Shown: positions 38,705 to 52,537, numbered from the stretch's first letter. The stretch: 64,000 nucleotides of DNA from Clostridium novyi NT (GCF_000014125.1 NC_008593.1:1984001-2048000); one strand, 5' to 3'. The notes: a model not told the origin generated them from the letters alone. Translations and numbers: made by a program.

Positions 38705-40384
38705 CTATATAACTAAATATAATTTTTTAAATTCAGTACACGCAAAATTATCTGTCATACCTGCTACATAATCACAAATAACTGACAAATATGCATATTG
38801 TATTTCTGCCAGTGCCTTTAACATAGATTCTGCACTATCAAATTTTTCATTATAATTAGCTTTTGCAAGTTTTGTTAATTTAGTCTTATTTAAAGTTCTA
38901 TCTTCATTTATATATCCGAGAGATTTTATTTTTTCCATATTAAATCCCTCTGGAATATCTAGTTCTTTAAAATCTATTCTAAGCTTCATAAGATTCACAA
39001 GTCTATTTACTTCATCTGGTTTACTATCAACAAAATTTATATCTCGTAACTTCTTACCATCAGCAAATTTAACATCATATATATTGTCTAAAATAGGTTT
39101 TATTCTATTTAATAATCTTTCTAATATATATTCTGGCATCTGTCTTGGATTTGAGTAATAAGCCTTAAATAATTGTTTTATAATAAACACAGCTTTAGCA
39201 TCAAATCTATTTACATTGTATGAATTAAGTATTTTTCTTTTTATGTAGCTTTCAATAATATCATTTACTTTTTTTGCAGCATAAGAAAAATCTATAACCT
39301 TCTTTTTAATAATTAATCTATCATTTTTTCTTTCAACATCATCTTCAGTTATACTTCCTATATTTTTTAGTGAACTTATAGTTACGTCCTGAATAAAGAA
39401 ATTAAGAACCCTTGTTGATAATGTACCTACCTTATATAAATTCTCCCTTTCAATTCCTATATCCATGTTTATGTATTCAATACCTTCTATTAAATACTTT
39501 AAGTTATCAAGATGTGATAATGAATACTTGTCCATAGTATCAATATCACCAGTTTCCATTTCCATTGCAATTTTTTTAAATTCACTTAATGAATAATCAC
39601 AAACATCATCTAAAGTTATTCCTAAATCCTTATCCATAAGTCCATCATCAATATCATGTTGCCTTTGAGCTATTTCATCTGCCATTGCAACTATTTGTCC
39701 TTCTAATGTAACTGAAAAATTATAGTCCATATAGTCCTTTAAAAAGTTTTCATCCTGTATAAATCTTTTTATATCCCAACATCCACCACAGTTTGTACAT
39801 TCACTTGGTTTATGCCTTCTAATCTTTGTATGCTTTAATATGCCCTCCATAACTTGCCATGTAAGGTTCAATCCTTTATGATATCTATGCTTTACTTCAA
39901 GCTCATCAAGGACCTTTAATGAGTGAAAATTATGCTTAAATCCTCCATAGTTAATGCTATATTTTATTTTTCCGGATAAATCATCTTCCCCAGACATAAT
40001 CTTATCTAATGTCCTTTCTCCTTGATGACCAAATGGAGTATGTCCTATATCATGTCCTAGTGTTATAGCATCCACTAGTTCCTCATCTAATCCTAAATTT
40101 TTTGCAAGACTTCTTGAAATCTGAGATACTGCAAGTGTATGAGTAAGTCTTGTTCTAAAATGATCCCCTTTTTCATGAGAATATATTTGTGCCTTGTGTT
40201 CAAGTCTTCTAAATGCTCTTGAAAATTTGATTCTATCCCTATCCCTTGAAAATTGTGTTCTTGTAAAAATTCCATCAGCACTTATAAGTGGTTTTTCAAT
40301 GTAAGGTTTTAACCTATCATTGTCATGTGGTACTTGTATATACTCCTTCATTTTTTCCCTTTTAAGTTTTATTAGTTCCTTCAC
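38705..40384 (-). CDS. dGTP triphosphohydrolase-like HD protein
   Basis: This HD-domain protein has about 559 residues. It shows FSRAFRRLEHKAQI, then HFRTRLTHTLAVSQI and LGHDIGHTPFGHQGE (metal-binding His and Asp), the pattern of dGTPase, which hydrolyses dGTP to deoxyguanosine and triphosphate. A CTNCGGCW motif in the insert is notable. The start is uncertain. GTG 40384 has AAGGGG nine bases upstream; ATG 40393 abuts that site; ATG 40477 has none, and its codons overlap promoter-like sequence for the proS leader. Confidence 0.87.
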   Translation of the reverse strand: MKELIKLKREKMKEYIQVPHDNDRLKPYIEKPLISADGIFTRTQFSRDRDRIKFSRAFRRLEHKAQIYSHEKGDHFRTRLTHTLAVSQISRSLAKNLGLDEELVDAITLGHDIGHTPFGHQGERTLDKIMSGEDDLSGKIKYSINYGGFKHNFHSLKVLDELEVKHRYHKGLNLTWQVMEGILKHTKIRRHKPSECTNCGGCWDIKRFIQDENFLKDYMDYNFSVTLEGQIVAMADEIAQRQHDIDDGLMDKDLGITLDDVCDYSLSEFKKIAMEMETGDIDTMDKYSLSHLDNLKYLIEGIEYINMDIGIERENLYKVGTLSTRVLNFFIQDVTISSLKNIGSITEDDVERKNDRLIIKKKVIDFSYAAKKVNDIIESYIKRKILNSYNVNRFDAKAVFIIKQLFKAYYSNPRQMPEYILERLLNRIKPILDNIYDVKFADGKKLRDINFVDSKPDEVNRLVNLMKLRIDFKELDIPEGFNMEKIKSLGYINEDRTLNKTKLTKLAKANYNEKFDSAESMLKALAEIQYAYLSVICDYVAGMTDNFACTEFKKLYLVI

Positions 40385-40529
40385 TACTGTCATCCCCTTC
40401 AATCTTCTATAATTAACCTTATTTTCTATAATACCATTGAAAAAATTCTTTGTCATTAACCTGTCCGCTATTGACATTAATTAAATAAAATCTTATCATA
40501 TAATAATGATAATTTAATATTTTTATGAC

Positions 40530-40762
40530 TAAGATAAGGAATAGTAAAATTTCATTCTTTTCAAAGAGAAGAAACTATTTGGTGAGATGTTTCTAAAAGA
40601 ATACTTTTGAACCAGCCTTTGAGTTCTGTACTGAAATTATAGTAGGATACAGCGGATTTTACCGTTATAAATTTGAGAGAATATATTAATTTAAATATAT
40701 TAATAAGGGTGGTACCACCGTAAGCTCGGTCCCTATGGGGATTTGAGTTATTTTTATTTTTT
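40530..40762 (+). promoter_or_regulatory. T-box riboswitch controlling proS
   Basis: The leader begins GATAAGGAATAGTA, has a GGTG apical-loop motif, then GAACCAGCCTTTGAG. In that segment CCA (40612-40614) is the specifier codon for proline, matching the downstream prolyl-tRNA synthetase. The T-box proper, AAGGGTGGTACCACCG (40705-40720), pairs with the uncharged tRNA end. A terminator hairpin (CTCGGTCCC / GGGGATTTGAG) with a T-run ends at about 40762. Low tRNA-Pro charging raises expression. Confidence 0.92.
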
Positions 40763-40822
40763 GCCACTCTTTATTTTAATATAAACTATTTAATAGATAA
40801 AAATGATTTAGGAGGAATAGAT

Positions 40823-42259
40823 ATGTCAAAGAAAAAAAAATTCGTTGAAGCTATAACACCAATGGATGAAGATTTTGCAAAATGGTACACTGATATCGTA
40901 AAAAAAGCAGAACTTGTTGATTATGCAAGTGTTAAAGGATGCATGATTATCCGTCCTTATGGATATGCAATATGGGAAAACATCCAAAAATACTTAGATA
41001 CTAAATTTAAAGAAACAGGACATGAAAATGTTTATATGCCAATGTTCATTCCTGAAAGCTTACTTCAAAAGGAAAAAGATCACGTTGAAGGATTTGCTCC
41101 TGAAGTTGCTTGGGTAACTCAAGGTGGTAACGATACTTTAGCTGAAAGATTATGCGTAAGACCAACATCAGAAACTTTATTCTGCGATCACTATGCAAAA
41201 ATCATTCAATCACACAATGACCTACCAAAAAAATATAATCAATGGTGTTCTGTTGTAAGATGGGAAAAAACAACTCGTCCTTTCTTAAGAACAACTGAAT
41301 TCCTATGGCAAGAAGGTCACACAGCACACGCAACTGCTGAAGAATCAGCTAAAGAAACAATAGATATGCTAAATGTTTATGCTAACTTTTGCGAAAATGT
41401 TTTAGCAATACCAGTTATAAAAGGACAAAAAACTGAGAAAGAAAAATTTGCTGGTGCAAAAGCTACTTACACAATTGAAAGTTTAATGCATGATGGTAAA
41501 GCACTACAATCTGGTACATCTCACAACTTTGGAGATAACTTCTCAAAAGCATTTAACATTCAATATAACGATAAAAACAGTCAACTTCAATATGTTCACC
41601 AAACATCTTGGGGTGTAACTACTCGTTTAATTGGAGCAATAATCATGGTACACGGTGATGATAGCGGTCTTAAATTACCACCAAGAATAGCTCCACTACA
41701 AGTTGTTATAGTACCTATAGCTCAACATAAAGAAGGAGTTCTTGATAAAGCTGAAGAACTTAGACAAAGAATCGCTAAAGTTGCTAGAGTTAAAGTTGAT
41801 TCTAGCGATAAAATGCCAGGATGGAAGTTCAATGAATATGAAATGAAAGGTGTTCCAGTACGTCTTGAAGTTGGTCCAAAAGACATCGAAAACAACCAAG
41901 TTGTCCTTGTTAGACGTGACACTCGTGAAAAGATTTTTGTATCAATGGATGAACTTGAAACAAAAATCCCTGAACTTTTAGATGAAATCCACAACTCTAT
42001 GCTTGAACACGCAAGAACTCATAGAGATGAACATACTTACACGGCTAAAACTTTAGATGAATTCAAAGAAATTGCAGATACTAAACCAGGATTTATCAAA
42101 GCTATGTGGTGTGGAGATACTGCTTGCGAAGAAAAACTTAAAGAAGTTGCAGGGGTTTCTTCTAGATGTATGCCATTTGAACAAGAAGAAATCACAGACA
42201 AATGTATATGTTGTGGAAAAGAAGCTAAACACATGGTTTACTGGGGAAAAGCTTATTAA
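40823..42259 (+). CDS. proS: prolyl-tRNA synthetase, eukaryote-like short type
   Basis: This 478-residue class II synthetase lacks the bacterial editing insertion and resembles the archaeal/eukaryote-type ProRS. It has the motif 2 region [15 protein letters not shown], followed by [10 protein letters not shown]. The C-terminal domain carries Cys residues ([20 protein letters not shown]) likely to bind zinc and ends in a Tyr. It attaches proline to tRNA-Pro and is under the Pro-specific T-box. The ATG follows AGGAGG. Confidence 0.96.
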   Translation: MSKKKKFVEAITPMDEDFAKWYTDIVKKAELVDYASVKGCMIIRPYGYAIWENIQKYLDTKFKETGHENVYMPMFIPESLLQKEKDHVEGFAPEVAWVTQGGNDTLAERLCVRPTSETLFCDHYAKIIQSHNDLPKKYNQWCSVVRWEKTTRPFLRTTEFLWQEGHTAHATAEESAKETIDMLNVYANFCENVLAIPVIKGQKTEKEKFAGAKATYTIESLMHDGKALQSGTSHNFGDNFSKAFNIQYNDKNSQLQYVHQTSWGVTTRLIGAIIMVHGDDSGLKLPPRIAPLQVVIVPIAQHKEGVLDKAEELRQRIAKVARVKVDSSDKMPGWKFNEYEMKGVPVRLEVGPKDIENNQVVLVRRDTREKIFVSMDELETKIPELLDEIHNSMLEHARTHRDEHTYTAKTLDEFKEIADTKPGFIKAMWCGDTACEEKLKEVAGVSSRCMPFEQEEITDKCICCGKEAKHMVYWGKAY

Positions 42260-42350
42260 TACTTTTAACTAAAACTAATATTTATATATAATTTATATTA
42301 AGTTAAACATAACTACTTAATATAAATAAAATATATTATTATTGAAATGT

Positions 42351-42399
42351 AAAATAGCTAGTAACATAATACAAAATTATTGTTACTAGCTATTTTTTA
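42351..42399. terminator. bidirectional terminator
   Basis: AAATAGCTAGTAACA and TGTTACTAGCTATTT arms with a T-run, between convergent proS and queT. Confidence 0.82.
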
Positions 42400-42882
42400 A
42401 TTACTTACCTTTAACAATTTTATAATATCACCTTTTTTTAATAAAACTCTGAATATAGGATATCCTATTAAAGTTACAACTACAAACTCTCCAATTGCCA
42501 CTTCTAATGATGTAAGCCAAAATGGAAGATGTTGAAGATAATATAATTCAGCTCCTATAAAAATACAATTTATCGTTGGCCATAACGATGCTATAAATAA
42601 ATTTTTACTTTTACTTATCATATAAACACTTATAAATGTAGCTGTAGTTCCAACTACAACATCTACAATTCCTAGTGGACTAAATAGATTTGATATAGCA
42701 CATCCTAAAACTAATCCTGGTATATATAATGGATCTATAAATGCAAGTAAAGTCATAATCTCTGAAATTCTAAACTGAATAGGCCCATAACTTATAGGCG
42801 CTATTACAGCTGTTAATACAGCATATACTGCTGCAACAATTGCTACTTTTGTTATTTTACTAACCGTAATATTTTTCACCAT
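42397..42882 (-). CDS. queT: QueT-family queuosine-precursor (preQ) transporter
   Basis: This 161-residue, five-to-six-helix membrane protein matches the QueT family: AAVYAVLTAVIAPISYGPIQFRISE at the N-terminus, then FIDPLYIPGLVLGC and LYYLQHLPFW. It is the substrate-binding S component of an energy-coupling-factor transporter for a queuosine precursor. It relies on shared EcfAA'T proteins, absent from this window. A preQ1-I-type riboswitch precedes it, which agrees with the substrate. Confidence 0.93.
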   Translation of the reverse strand: MVKNITVSKITKVAIVAAVYAVLTAVIAPISYGPIQFRISEIMTLLAFIDPLYIPGLVLGCAISNLFSPLGIVDVVVGTTATFISVYMISKSKNLFIASLWPTINCIFIGAELYYLQHLPFWLTSLEVAIGEFVVVTLIGYPIFRVLLKKGDIIKLLKVSN

Positions 42883-43022
42883 AATCTCACTCCTTAATAA
42901 AATTTTAAAATTTAAGCCTCTATCTTATGCATGATTTTCTGTTATAAAATGCATACTTACATATCTTCAAAACTAATTTTATATTATTATTAATAACTAC
43001 AATACAAGTGCTAATTTTTATA

Positions 43023-43055
43023 TAATAAAAAAAACTACCTAAAAACTAGGTAGTT
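43023..43055 (-). terminator. expression-platform terminator of the queT leader
   Basis: AACTACCT and AGGTAGTT pair, followed by a run of about eight T on the minus strand. It lies about 60 bases after the preQ1 aptamer and about 140 bases before queT. Confidence 0.8.
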
Positions 43056-43115
43056 AAACGACAAAACAAGCCCCTAATATTAAATTAGAGAACGCAAAAA
43101 ATATTATCGTGTTTA

Positions 43116-43157
43116 CCTTAGTTTTGTTTATAGACAGGAGGCTTACGAACTGTCTAC
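43116..43157 (-). promoter_or_regulatory. preQ1-I riboswitch upstream of queT
   Basis: On the minus strand AGACAG TTCGTAAGCCTC CTGTCT forms the P1 hairpin. ATAAACAAAACTAAGG, the A-rich tail typical of preQ1 class I aptamers, follows. The tail's ACAAAAC can pair with GTTTTGT near 43060-43067, giving an antiterminator alternative to the terminator at 43033-43055. Binding of preQ1 should switch queT off. The loop AAGCC is also complementary to GGCTT near 43068-43072. Confidence 0.85.
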
Positions 43158-43199
43158 TTTTAAGTTATCACATTTTAGCAATAAACTCAATATATGAAT

Positions 43200-43766
43200 T
43201 TACCTTTTTTCTATTGCTATTAATATAGGTGGATTATTTATTTGATTAATGAAACCTAATTTCATAACATTATATTCTTTTTGATTTAAATTAGATGTAA
43301 ACTCCTCTATAGCCACCTTTTCTAATTTACCATTTTCATGTCCATGATAAATTACTAATAATATAACACCATTTTTCTCTAGCATATCTAATGATTTTTT
43401 TATAGCAACTATTGTTGTTTCTGCCTTAGTAGTAATATTATGTTCTGCACTTGGAAGATATCCCAAGTTAAACATAACTAATTTTACTTTTTCTTTTATG
43501 TATTTATCTATGTTCTCATGACCATCATGTATTAATTCTATTTCTGTATTAATTTTATTATCACTAATTCTCTTTTTAGTATTTTCTATAGCTGTGCTTT
43601 GAACATCAAAACTATAAATTTTACCCTTTTCTCCAACTAGTCTTGCTAAAAATACTGTATCATTTCCATTGCCCATTGTAGCATCTACTGCTATATCTCC
43701 CTCTTGAAGTTTTTTAATAGCTATTTCTTTTGCTAAATTCATAGAGTTAGTTAAAACATTCTTCAT
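43200..43766 (-). CDS. mnmM: tRNA 5-aminomethyl-2-thiouridine methyltransferase (YtqB/MnmM family)
   Basis: This 188-residue SAM-dependent methyltransferase of the rRNA_methylase (YtqB) family starts MKNVLTNSMNLAKEIA. It has the SAM motif VDATMGNGNDTVFLA and the conserved VMFNLGYLPSAEHNITT, then LLVIYHGHENG. YtqB was recently identified as MnmM, which methylates the wobble uridine of some tRNAs; that assignment is by family. It lies directly upstream of the queT leader, so two tRNA-modification functions are neighbours. The spacer 42883-43199 is the queT leader. Confidence 0.88.
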   Translation of the reverse strand: MKNVLTNSMNLAKEIAIKKLQEGDIAVDATMGNGNDTVFLARLVGEKGKIYSFDVQSTAIENTKKRISDNKINTEIELIHDGHENIDKYIKEKVKLVMFNLGYLPSAEHNITTKAETTIVAIKKSLDMLEKNGVILLVIYHGHENGKLEKVAIEEFTSNLNQKEYNVMKLGFINQINNPPILIAIEKR

Positions 43767-43842
43767 CTTATTTCCCCCACCAATTTATAAAATTAATAAA
43801 TTCAAGATTTTATAACAATCTCATAATAATAAATAATACGAT

Positions 43843-43875
43843 AAAAAAGCACTAAGCAAATTAGCTTAGTGCTTT
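43843..43875 (-). terminator. rRNA operon terminator
   Basis: AGCACTAAGC and GCTTAGTGCT with a T-run on the minus strand, directly after the 5S gene. Confidence 0.88.
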
Positions 43876-43880
43876 AAGTT

Positions 43881-43996
43881 ACCTGGCGACGACCTACTCT
43901 TCCACACCGTCTCCAGTGCAGTACCATCGGCGCTTTGAAGCTTAACCATCGTGTTCGGTATGGGAACGGGTGTTACCTTCAAGCCATAATCACCAG
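43881..43996 (-). rRNA. 5S ribosomal RNA
   Basis: About 116 bases. The minus-strand reading contains GGTGTGGAAGAGTAGGTCGT near the 3' end and ends with GCCAGGT. It is the last gene of the rRNA operon. Ends are estimated to within a few bases. Confidence 0.95.
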
Positions 43997-44025
43997 ATTG
44001 TTCTTTCAAAATTGCACAGTGATAA
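43997..44025 (-). repeat. 3' strand of the 23S processing stalk
   Basis: This segment is the inverted complement of 47007-47034 with one mismatch (core AATTGCACAGTGATA). The two strands flank the 23S gene and would pair in the precursor RNA as the substrate of an RNase III-type enzyme. Bases 44026-44035 separate it from the mature 3' end. Confidence 0.75.
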
Positions 44026-44035
44026 TAATTTATTT

Positions 44036-46938
<2,903 letters not shown>

Positions 46939-47006
46939 TATCATCATCTACTAATTTTCATTAGTGTCTAGGTTTAGATTATTTCTAATCTTATTAATTC
47001 GTTTCT

Positions 47007-47034
47007 TTATCACTGTGCAATTTTCAAAGAACAA
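47007..47034 (-). repeat. 5' strand of the 23S processing stalk
   Basis: Pairs with 43997-44025. It lies in the 16S-23S spacer (46939-47111), which holds no tRNA gene. Confidence 0.75.
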
Positions 47035-47049
47035 TTTTTTGAAAGACTT

Positions 47050-47072
47050 AGTCTTTCAAAATTAAACAGAAT
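47050..47072 (-). repeat. 3' strand of the 16S processing stalk
   Basis: Inverted complement of 48669-48692 (core AAATTAAACAGAAT). The 5' part also belongs to a local palindrome, TTTTGAAAGAC / GTCTTTCAAAA (47037-47060), which could compete with the long-range stem. Confidence 0.7.
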
Positions 47073-47111
47073 CAGGTTTCCAGTCTGGAAGCTTTGCTTC
47101 CATTCTCCCTA

Positions 47112-48622
<1,511 letters not shown>

Positions 48623-48668
48623 TTAAAAGTTTAATCTTACTCAAATTTATTGACTGGTTTATTACCTA

Positions 48669-48692
48669 TATTCTGTTTAATTTTCAAAGACC
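48669..48692 (-). repeat. 5' strand of the 16S processing stalk
   Basis: Pairs with 47050-47072 across the 16S gene. It lies in the transcribed leader between the promoter and the mature 5' end. Confidence 0.7.
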
Positions 48693-48724
48693 ATTTTCTT
48701 TCGCCATCTCTTGACAACTCATTT

Positions 48725-48753
48725 ATTATATCAATTTGAAATCTCTTTGTCAA
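48725..48753 (-). promoter_or_regulatory. rRNA operon promoter, perfect sigma-A consensus
   Basis: On the minus strand TTGACA (48753-48748), 17 bases, TATAAT (48730-48725). A long A+T-rich stretch upstream (48754-48830) could serve as an UP element. Transcription would start near 48718. Farther upstream are a GTCGTC/GACGAC hairpin (48829-48846) and a 17-base palindrome CACATAATCATTATGTG (48884-48900), of unknown role. Confidence 0.85.
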
Positions 48754-49011
48754 CAACTTTTTTAACTTTTTATTCTTAAATTTTCATTTAAAAACTATTT
48801 TGTTTTTTAGTTGTTTTTCTGATTTCTTGTCGTCTCTCGTGACGACATGGACTATCTTATCATAATTTTATTGATTAATAATACACATAATCATTATGTG
48901 CTTAATTTATATAAAATATACTTCAAATTACTTTTATTTTCTTTAAATTATTAATATAGACACACGTGGGTACAGGTACCTATGCATATAATAAATCTTA
49001 ATTAAATAAAA

Positions 49012-49052
49012 TTTTAGACTGCTGAATTATATATCTTATCGACAGTCTAAAA
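49012..49052 (-). terminator. weak terminator after the alcohol dehydrogenase gene
   Basis: TTTTAGACTG and CAGTCTAAAA arms with a loop of about 20 bases. It is the only structure in 48901-49085 that could end the dehydrogenase transcript. Confidence 0.5.
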
Positions 49053-49085
49053 CTTATATACAATTAAATAAATTTAGATATTATT

Positions 49086-50165
49086 TTATTTATCTAAAAG
49101 CATTTCATCAGGTGTTACTAATATCTTAACTTGTTTTTTCTTTTCTAATCCTGTTAAAGTATTAAATCCTTCTGCAACTATATTGTCTAAAGATATTTTT
49201 TTTGTAATGTATCCTTCTGCCTTTATTCTACCATCATTCATCTGAGCAATTATTGAAGGGAATTCGTGTCTATATGCTAAAGTTCCTACTATTTTCTTTT
49301 CACTAAATACCAATGTATTTGGATTAAACTTAATTTCTTTTTCCCATATACTCGTTATTACCATAGTACCTTCAAATTTTAAACTTTCTATTCCTACATC
49401 AAAACCAACTTGAGCTCCTGTTGTTTCAAAAGCAGTATCAACACCAAGTCCTCCTGTAATTTTCTTAACTTCTTCCGAAACATTAACTTCATTTGGATCA
49501 AGTACAATATCTGCCCCAGCCCTTTTAGCATACTCTTGTCTTATAGATTTTCTTTGGAAAACTATAACCGATTTAGCTCCTGCAGCTTTTAAACATTCTA
49601 TTGTTGCTAATCCTATAGGTCCAGCCCCTAAAACCAATGCAGTATCCCCTGTTTTAAAGTTTGCCACTCTTATAGAATGTAATGCAACAGTCATTGGTTC
49701 TGCCAACGCTGCTTGTTCATAAGTCATATTATCTGGGATTTTATGAACAAATTCTTCTGGAAATACAGTGTATTCAGCAAATCCACCACCACTTCCACAA
49801 AGACCATGAAATCCTAATGATGTACAAAGATTATACTTTCCTTCTTTACATGCAGGACATTTTCCACAAGCTACTATTGGTTCAACAATAACTCTATCCC
49901 CAATATTAAATTTCTTAACACCTTCTCCAACTTCTACTATCTCTCCTGAAAATTCATGACCTAATATTATAGGTGCAACATTTCCACTTAAAGGATGTGG
50001 TTGTTCAACAGGTATAAATATAGGTCCATTTAAATATTCATGTAAATCAGATCCACAAATTCCACACCATTTAACCTTAATCTTAACTGTTCCATTTTCT
50101 ACTTTTGGTTCTTGAACTTCTTCTACTCTAACATCATTTTTTCCATACCATAATGCCGCTTTCAT
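49086..50165 (-). CDS. zinc-dependent alcohol dehydrogenase, 2,3-butanediol type
   Basis: This 359-residue medium-chain dehydrogenase has catalytic zinc ligands in CGICGSDLHE and GHEF. The structural zinc Cys set is CGKCPACKEGKYNLC, and the NAD-binding motif is VLGAGPIGL. The YLNGPIFIP and GFHGLCGSGGGFAEY segments fit the R,R-butanediol dehydrogenase subfamily, which interconverts acetoin and 2,3-butanediol. I chose ATG 50165 (MKAALWYG) after AGGGGG rather than the upstream ATG. A sigma-54 promoter precedes it and an AcoR-like activator gene lies upstream, supporting acetoin-linked control. Confidence 0.88.
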   Translation of the reverse strand: MKAALWYGKNDVRVEEVQEPKVENGTVKIKVKWCGICGSDLHEYLNGPIFIPVEQPHPLSGNVAPIILGHEFSGEIVEVGEGVKKFNIGDRVIVEPIVACGKCPACKEGKYNLCTSLGFHGLCGSGGGFAEYTVFPEEFVHKIPDNMTYEQAALAEPMTVALHSIRVANFKTGDTALVLGAGPIGLATIECLKAAGAKSVIVFQRKSIRQEYAKRAGADIVLDPNEVNVSEEVKKITGGLGVDTAFETTGAQVGFDVGIESLKFEGTMVITSIWEKEIKFNPNTLVFSEKKIVGTLAYRHEFPSIIAQMNDGRIKAEGYITKKISLDNIVAEGFNTLTGLEKKKQVKILVTPDEMLLDK

Positions 50166-50229
50166 TATATGTTTCCCCCTATCCTTATATAATTCACTCT
50201 TATTCATGTGAACTTATTCATTTTTATAA

Positions 50230-50245
50230 GCAATTATAATACCAA
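50230..50245 (-). promoter_or_regulatory. sigma-54 promoter of the alcohol dehydrogenase gene
   Basis: On the minus strand TTGGTATTATAATTGC has the conserved GG and GC dinucleotides at -24/-12 with the correct spacing (consensus TTGGCAC-N5-TTGC). Transcription would start near 50218, giving a leader of about 53 bases. The adjacent gene encodes a sigma-54-dependent activator. Confidence 0.75.
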
Positions 50246-50303
50246 CTTGTACATCTAGCCTATATGCTTATTTTTAATAAAAACTCAAATAAAATAGACA
50301 CAC

Positions 50304-50358
50304 AAAAATGTACCTATATGATACATTTTTTATATTTGTATCATATAGGTACATTTTT
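50304..50358 (-). terminator. terminator of the AcoR-like gene
   Basis: Perfect 22-base arms (50304-50325 and 50337-50358, core TGTACCTATATGATACA) follow the activator stop codon at once and end in TTTTT. The same palindrome is about 60 bases upstream of the sigma-54 promoter, so it could also serve as an activator binding site. Confidence 0.75.
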
Positions 50359-50359
50359 A

Positions 50360-52339
50360 CTAATACTCATTAATATTATATTTTTTTATCTTTCTATATA
50401 ATGTGGATCTGCCTATATTTAATAGCCTACATGCTTTTACTTTATTTCCATTACACTCTTTTAACGCATTTTTTATAGCCTCAGATTCAACCATATCCAT
50501 AGAATTGATGCCTATCTTTTCAATTTGTTTATCTGAATTTTCTTTTTCATCCTTTACACTTTCTAATAATTCATCTATATCATTTAAATAATAGTCTCTT
50601 TCAATAACATTTCTAAGTTCTCTTACATTTCCACCCCAACTATGACTTAATAACTTTTTTATATAGCTTTTACTAACTTTTTCACTCTTCCTATTATTTT
50701 TCATATCTAAAATATTAATAAAATAATTCACTAAAATCTCTATATCATCTTTCCTATCATTTAATGGTATAGTCTTTATATTCATTACACTTAACCTATA
50801 GTAAACATCCGCTCTAAAATTTTTTTGCTTTATTTCTTCTTTTAATTTTCTATTAGTTGCTCCTATAACTCTTACATTAAGTTGTTTTTCATAATTACCG
50901 CCTACTCTAGTTATTTTATTATTATCCAAAACTCTTAAAAGCTTAGATTGTACATCTAAAGGAAGTTCTCCTATTTCATCTAAAAATATAGTTCCGCCAT
51001 TAGCAAGTTCAAACTTTCCAGTATATCCTTCTTTAGATGCCCCTGTAAATGCTCCCTTTTCATATCCAAAAAATTCACTTTCCACAAGTTCTCTAGGTAT
51101 AGACGCACAATTTATCGCTACAAAAGGTCCTGTTTTTCTTTTACTATAGTTATGTATTGATTGAGCTATTAGCTCTTTTCCAGTTCCACTCTCACCTTCT
51201 ATTAATATATTACAATCATTCAATGCTATTTTTTTTGCCCGTTCTATCATTTTTTTCATACTTTGATTTTGGGTTATTATATCATCAAAAGTATATTTAG
51301 CTTTATATCCAATAACCTTATTAACTAGCTTATGTATTTGCCCAGTTTCAGTAAAGGTTATAACTATTCCTATTACTTTTTCATGAACTTTCATAGGAAT
51401 TATATCTAGAATACATGGAATAACTTTTTTATTTATATTTTTTATATTTTCTTTATAAATTTTATCATCAATTTGTATCTCATCTCTTTTTACGCAAAAA
51501 TTACGTTCAATACTATTAAAAGATTTATATTTGCCACTAATTATTGCTTCAAAATCAATATCTTTTACTATATCCTTTATATCAGTATTAATTAATTTAT
51601 CTATATTAGAATTTAAAATCTGTGCTGCTCTTCCATTTACTTTTTTTATTTTCATATTTTTGTTTAATACTATAATTCCTTCCGAAATAGAATTAAACGT
51701 AATATTCATCAAGTTACTTGAAACAGCAACTGCTAGTTGTTTTTGTATTGATTGGGCTGCCGATGTAACAATTCCTAAAGTATGAGGATGAGCATTATAA
51801 TAATTCCCAGACATATTTATACATCCTATAACCTCTCCTTCTTCATTATGAATTGGTGCCCCTGAACAAGTCCAGGAATGTTGTTCTATACAATAGTGTT
51901 CAGCTCCAATTGTTTGTATAGGTTTATCTAAATAAATAGCTGTTCCTATAGCATTGGTTCCTACTACTTCTTCATTCCAAAGAGCACCTTTTACAAAATT
52001 TAGTTCCTTCATTCTTTTTAGCATAGAATTATCTCCTATGGTTTCTAGAACATATCCATCTTTATCTGTCAATATAATAGCAAATTCAGAGCCTTTAACT
52101 ATTTCATATAATCCTTTCATTATAGGTTTAGCAATAGAAATAAGTTCTATATTTTCTTGTATCTTTTTTACAGTAAATTGATCGTCTTTAACAACCCCTC
52201 TACCATTCATAGGATTTACATTATATTCTCTACATCTCATCCATGAATCGGCTATTTCCTTCCTTACATTACTGTCTATATAACCATTTTTCATGAATTG
52301 ATTCCAACAATCTTTTATAAAATTCATGTAAGTTTTCAT
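50360..52339 (-). CDS. sigma-54-dependent activator, AcoR-like
   Basis: This 659-residue protein has an N-terminal GAF-type sensor (about 55-200), a PAS-like domain (about 205-340), an AAA+ sigma-54-interacting domain (about 355-590), and a Fis-type helix-turn-helix (about 615-659). AAA+ motifs are EGESGTGKELIAQ (Walker A), the GAFTGA loop (YEKGAFTGAS) and GTIFLDEIGELP (Walker B). The start MKTYMNFIKDCW and the WTCSGAPIHNEEGEVIGCINMSG segment match acetoin-catabolism activators. It follows AGAGGTG. Its likely target is the sigma-54 promoter of the dehydrogenase downstream. Confidence 0.93.
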   Translation of the reverse strand: MKTYMNFIKDCWNQFMKNGYIDSNVRKEIADSWMRCREYNVNPMNGRGVVKDDQFTVKKIQENIELISIAKPIMKGLYEIVKGSEFAIILTDKDGYVLETIGDNSMLKRMKELNFVKGALWNEEVVGTNAIGTAIYLDKPIQTIGAEHYCIEQHSWTCSGAPIHNEEGEVIGCINMSGNYYNAHPHTLGIVTSAAQSIQKQLAVAVSSNLMNITFNSISEGIIVLNKNMKIKKVNGRAAQILNSNIDKLINTDIKDIVKDIDFEAIISGKYKSFNSIERNFCVKRDEIQIDDKIYKENIKNINKKVIPCILDIIPMKVHEKVIGIVITFTETGQIHKLVNKVIGYKAKYTFDDIITQNQSMKKMIERAKKIALNDCNILIEGESGTGKELIAQSIHNYSKRKTGPFVAINCASIPRELVESEFFGYEKGAFTGASKEGYTGKFELANGGTIFLDEIGELPLDVQSKLLRVLDNNKITRVGGNYEKQLNVRVIGATNRKLKEEIKQKNFRADVYYRLSVMNIKTIPLNDRKDDIEILVNYFINILDMKNNRKSEKVSKSYIKKLLSHSWGGNVRELRNVIERDYYLNDIDELLESVKDEKENSDKQIEKIGINSMDMVESEAIKNALKECNGNKVKACRLLNIGRSTLYRKIKKYNINEY

Positions 52340-52430
52340 AATGCACCTCTTATTTTTATTTTCAATAATACATTTTATAGTTTACTTTATACACTAATAT
52401 ATTAGCAAATTATAACAAAAATAAAAATAA

Positions 52431-52463
52431 AAAAACAACTTCAATATTGAAGTTGTTTTTATT
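52431..52463 (-). terminator. terminator of the tRNA operon
   Basis: AAACAACTTCAATATTGAAGT, continued by TGTTTTT, forms a compact hairpin downstream of tRNA-Gly. Confidence 0.8.
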
Positions 52464-52537
52464 TGGAGCGGGTAAGGGGAATCGAACCCCTGTGTTCAGC
52501 TTGGAAGGCTGACGTTCTACCATTGAACCATACCCGC
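52464..52537 (-). tRNA. tRNA-Gly (anticodon TCC)
   Basis: The cloverleaf reads 5' GCGGGTATGG on the minus strand. The anticodon loop is CTTCCAA; the acceptor stem ends TACCCGC, T, and CCA is encoded. It is 74 bases long and third in the tRNA operon. Confidence 0.96.

Noticed and set aside
40561..40767. 68-residue minus-strand frame
   Set aside because: It is antisense to the proS T-box leader, whose conserved motifs fully explain this sequence.
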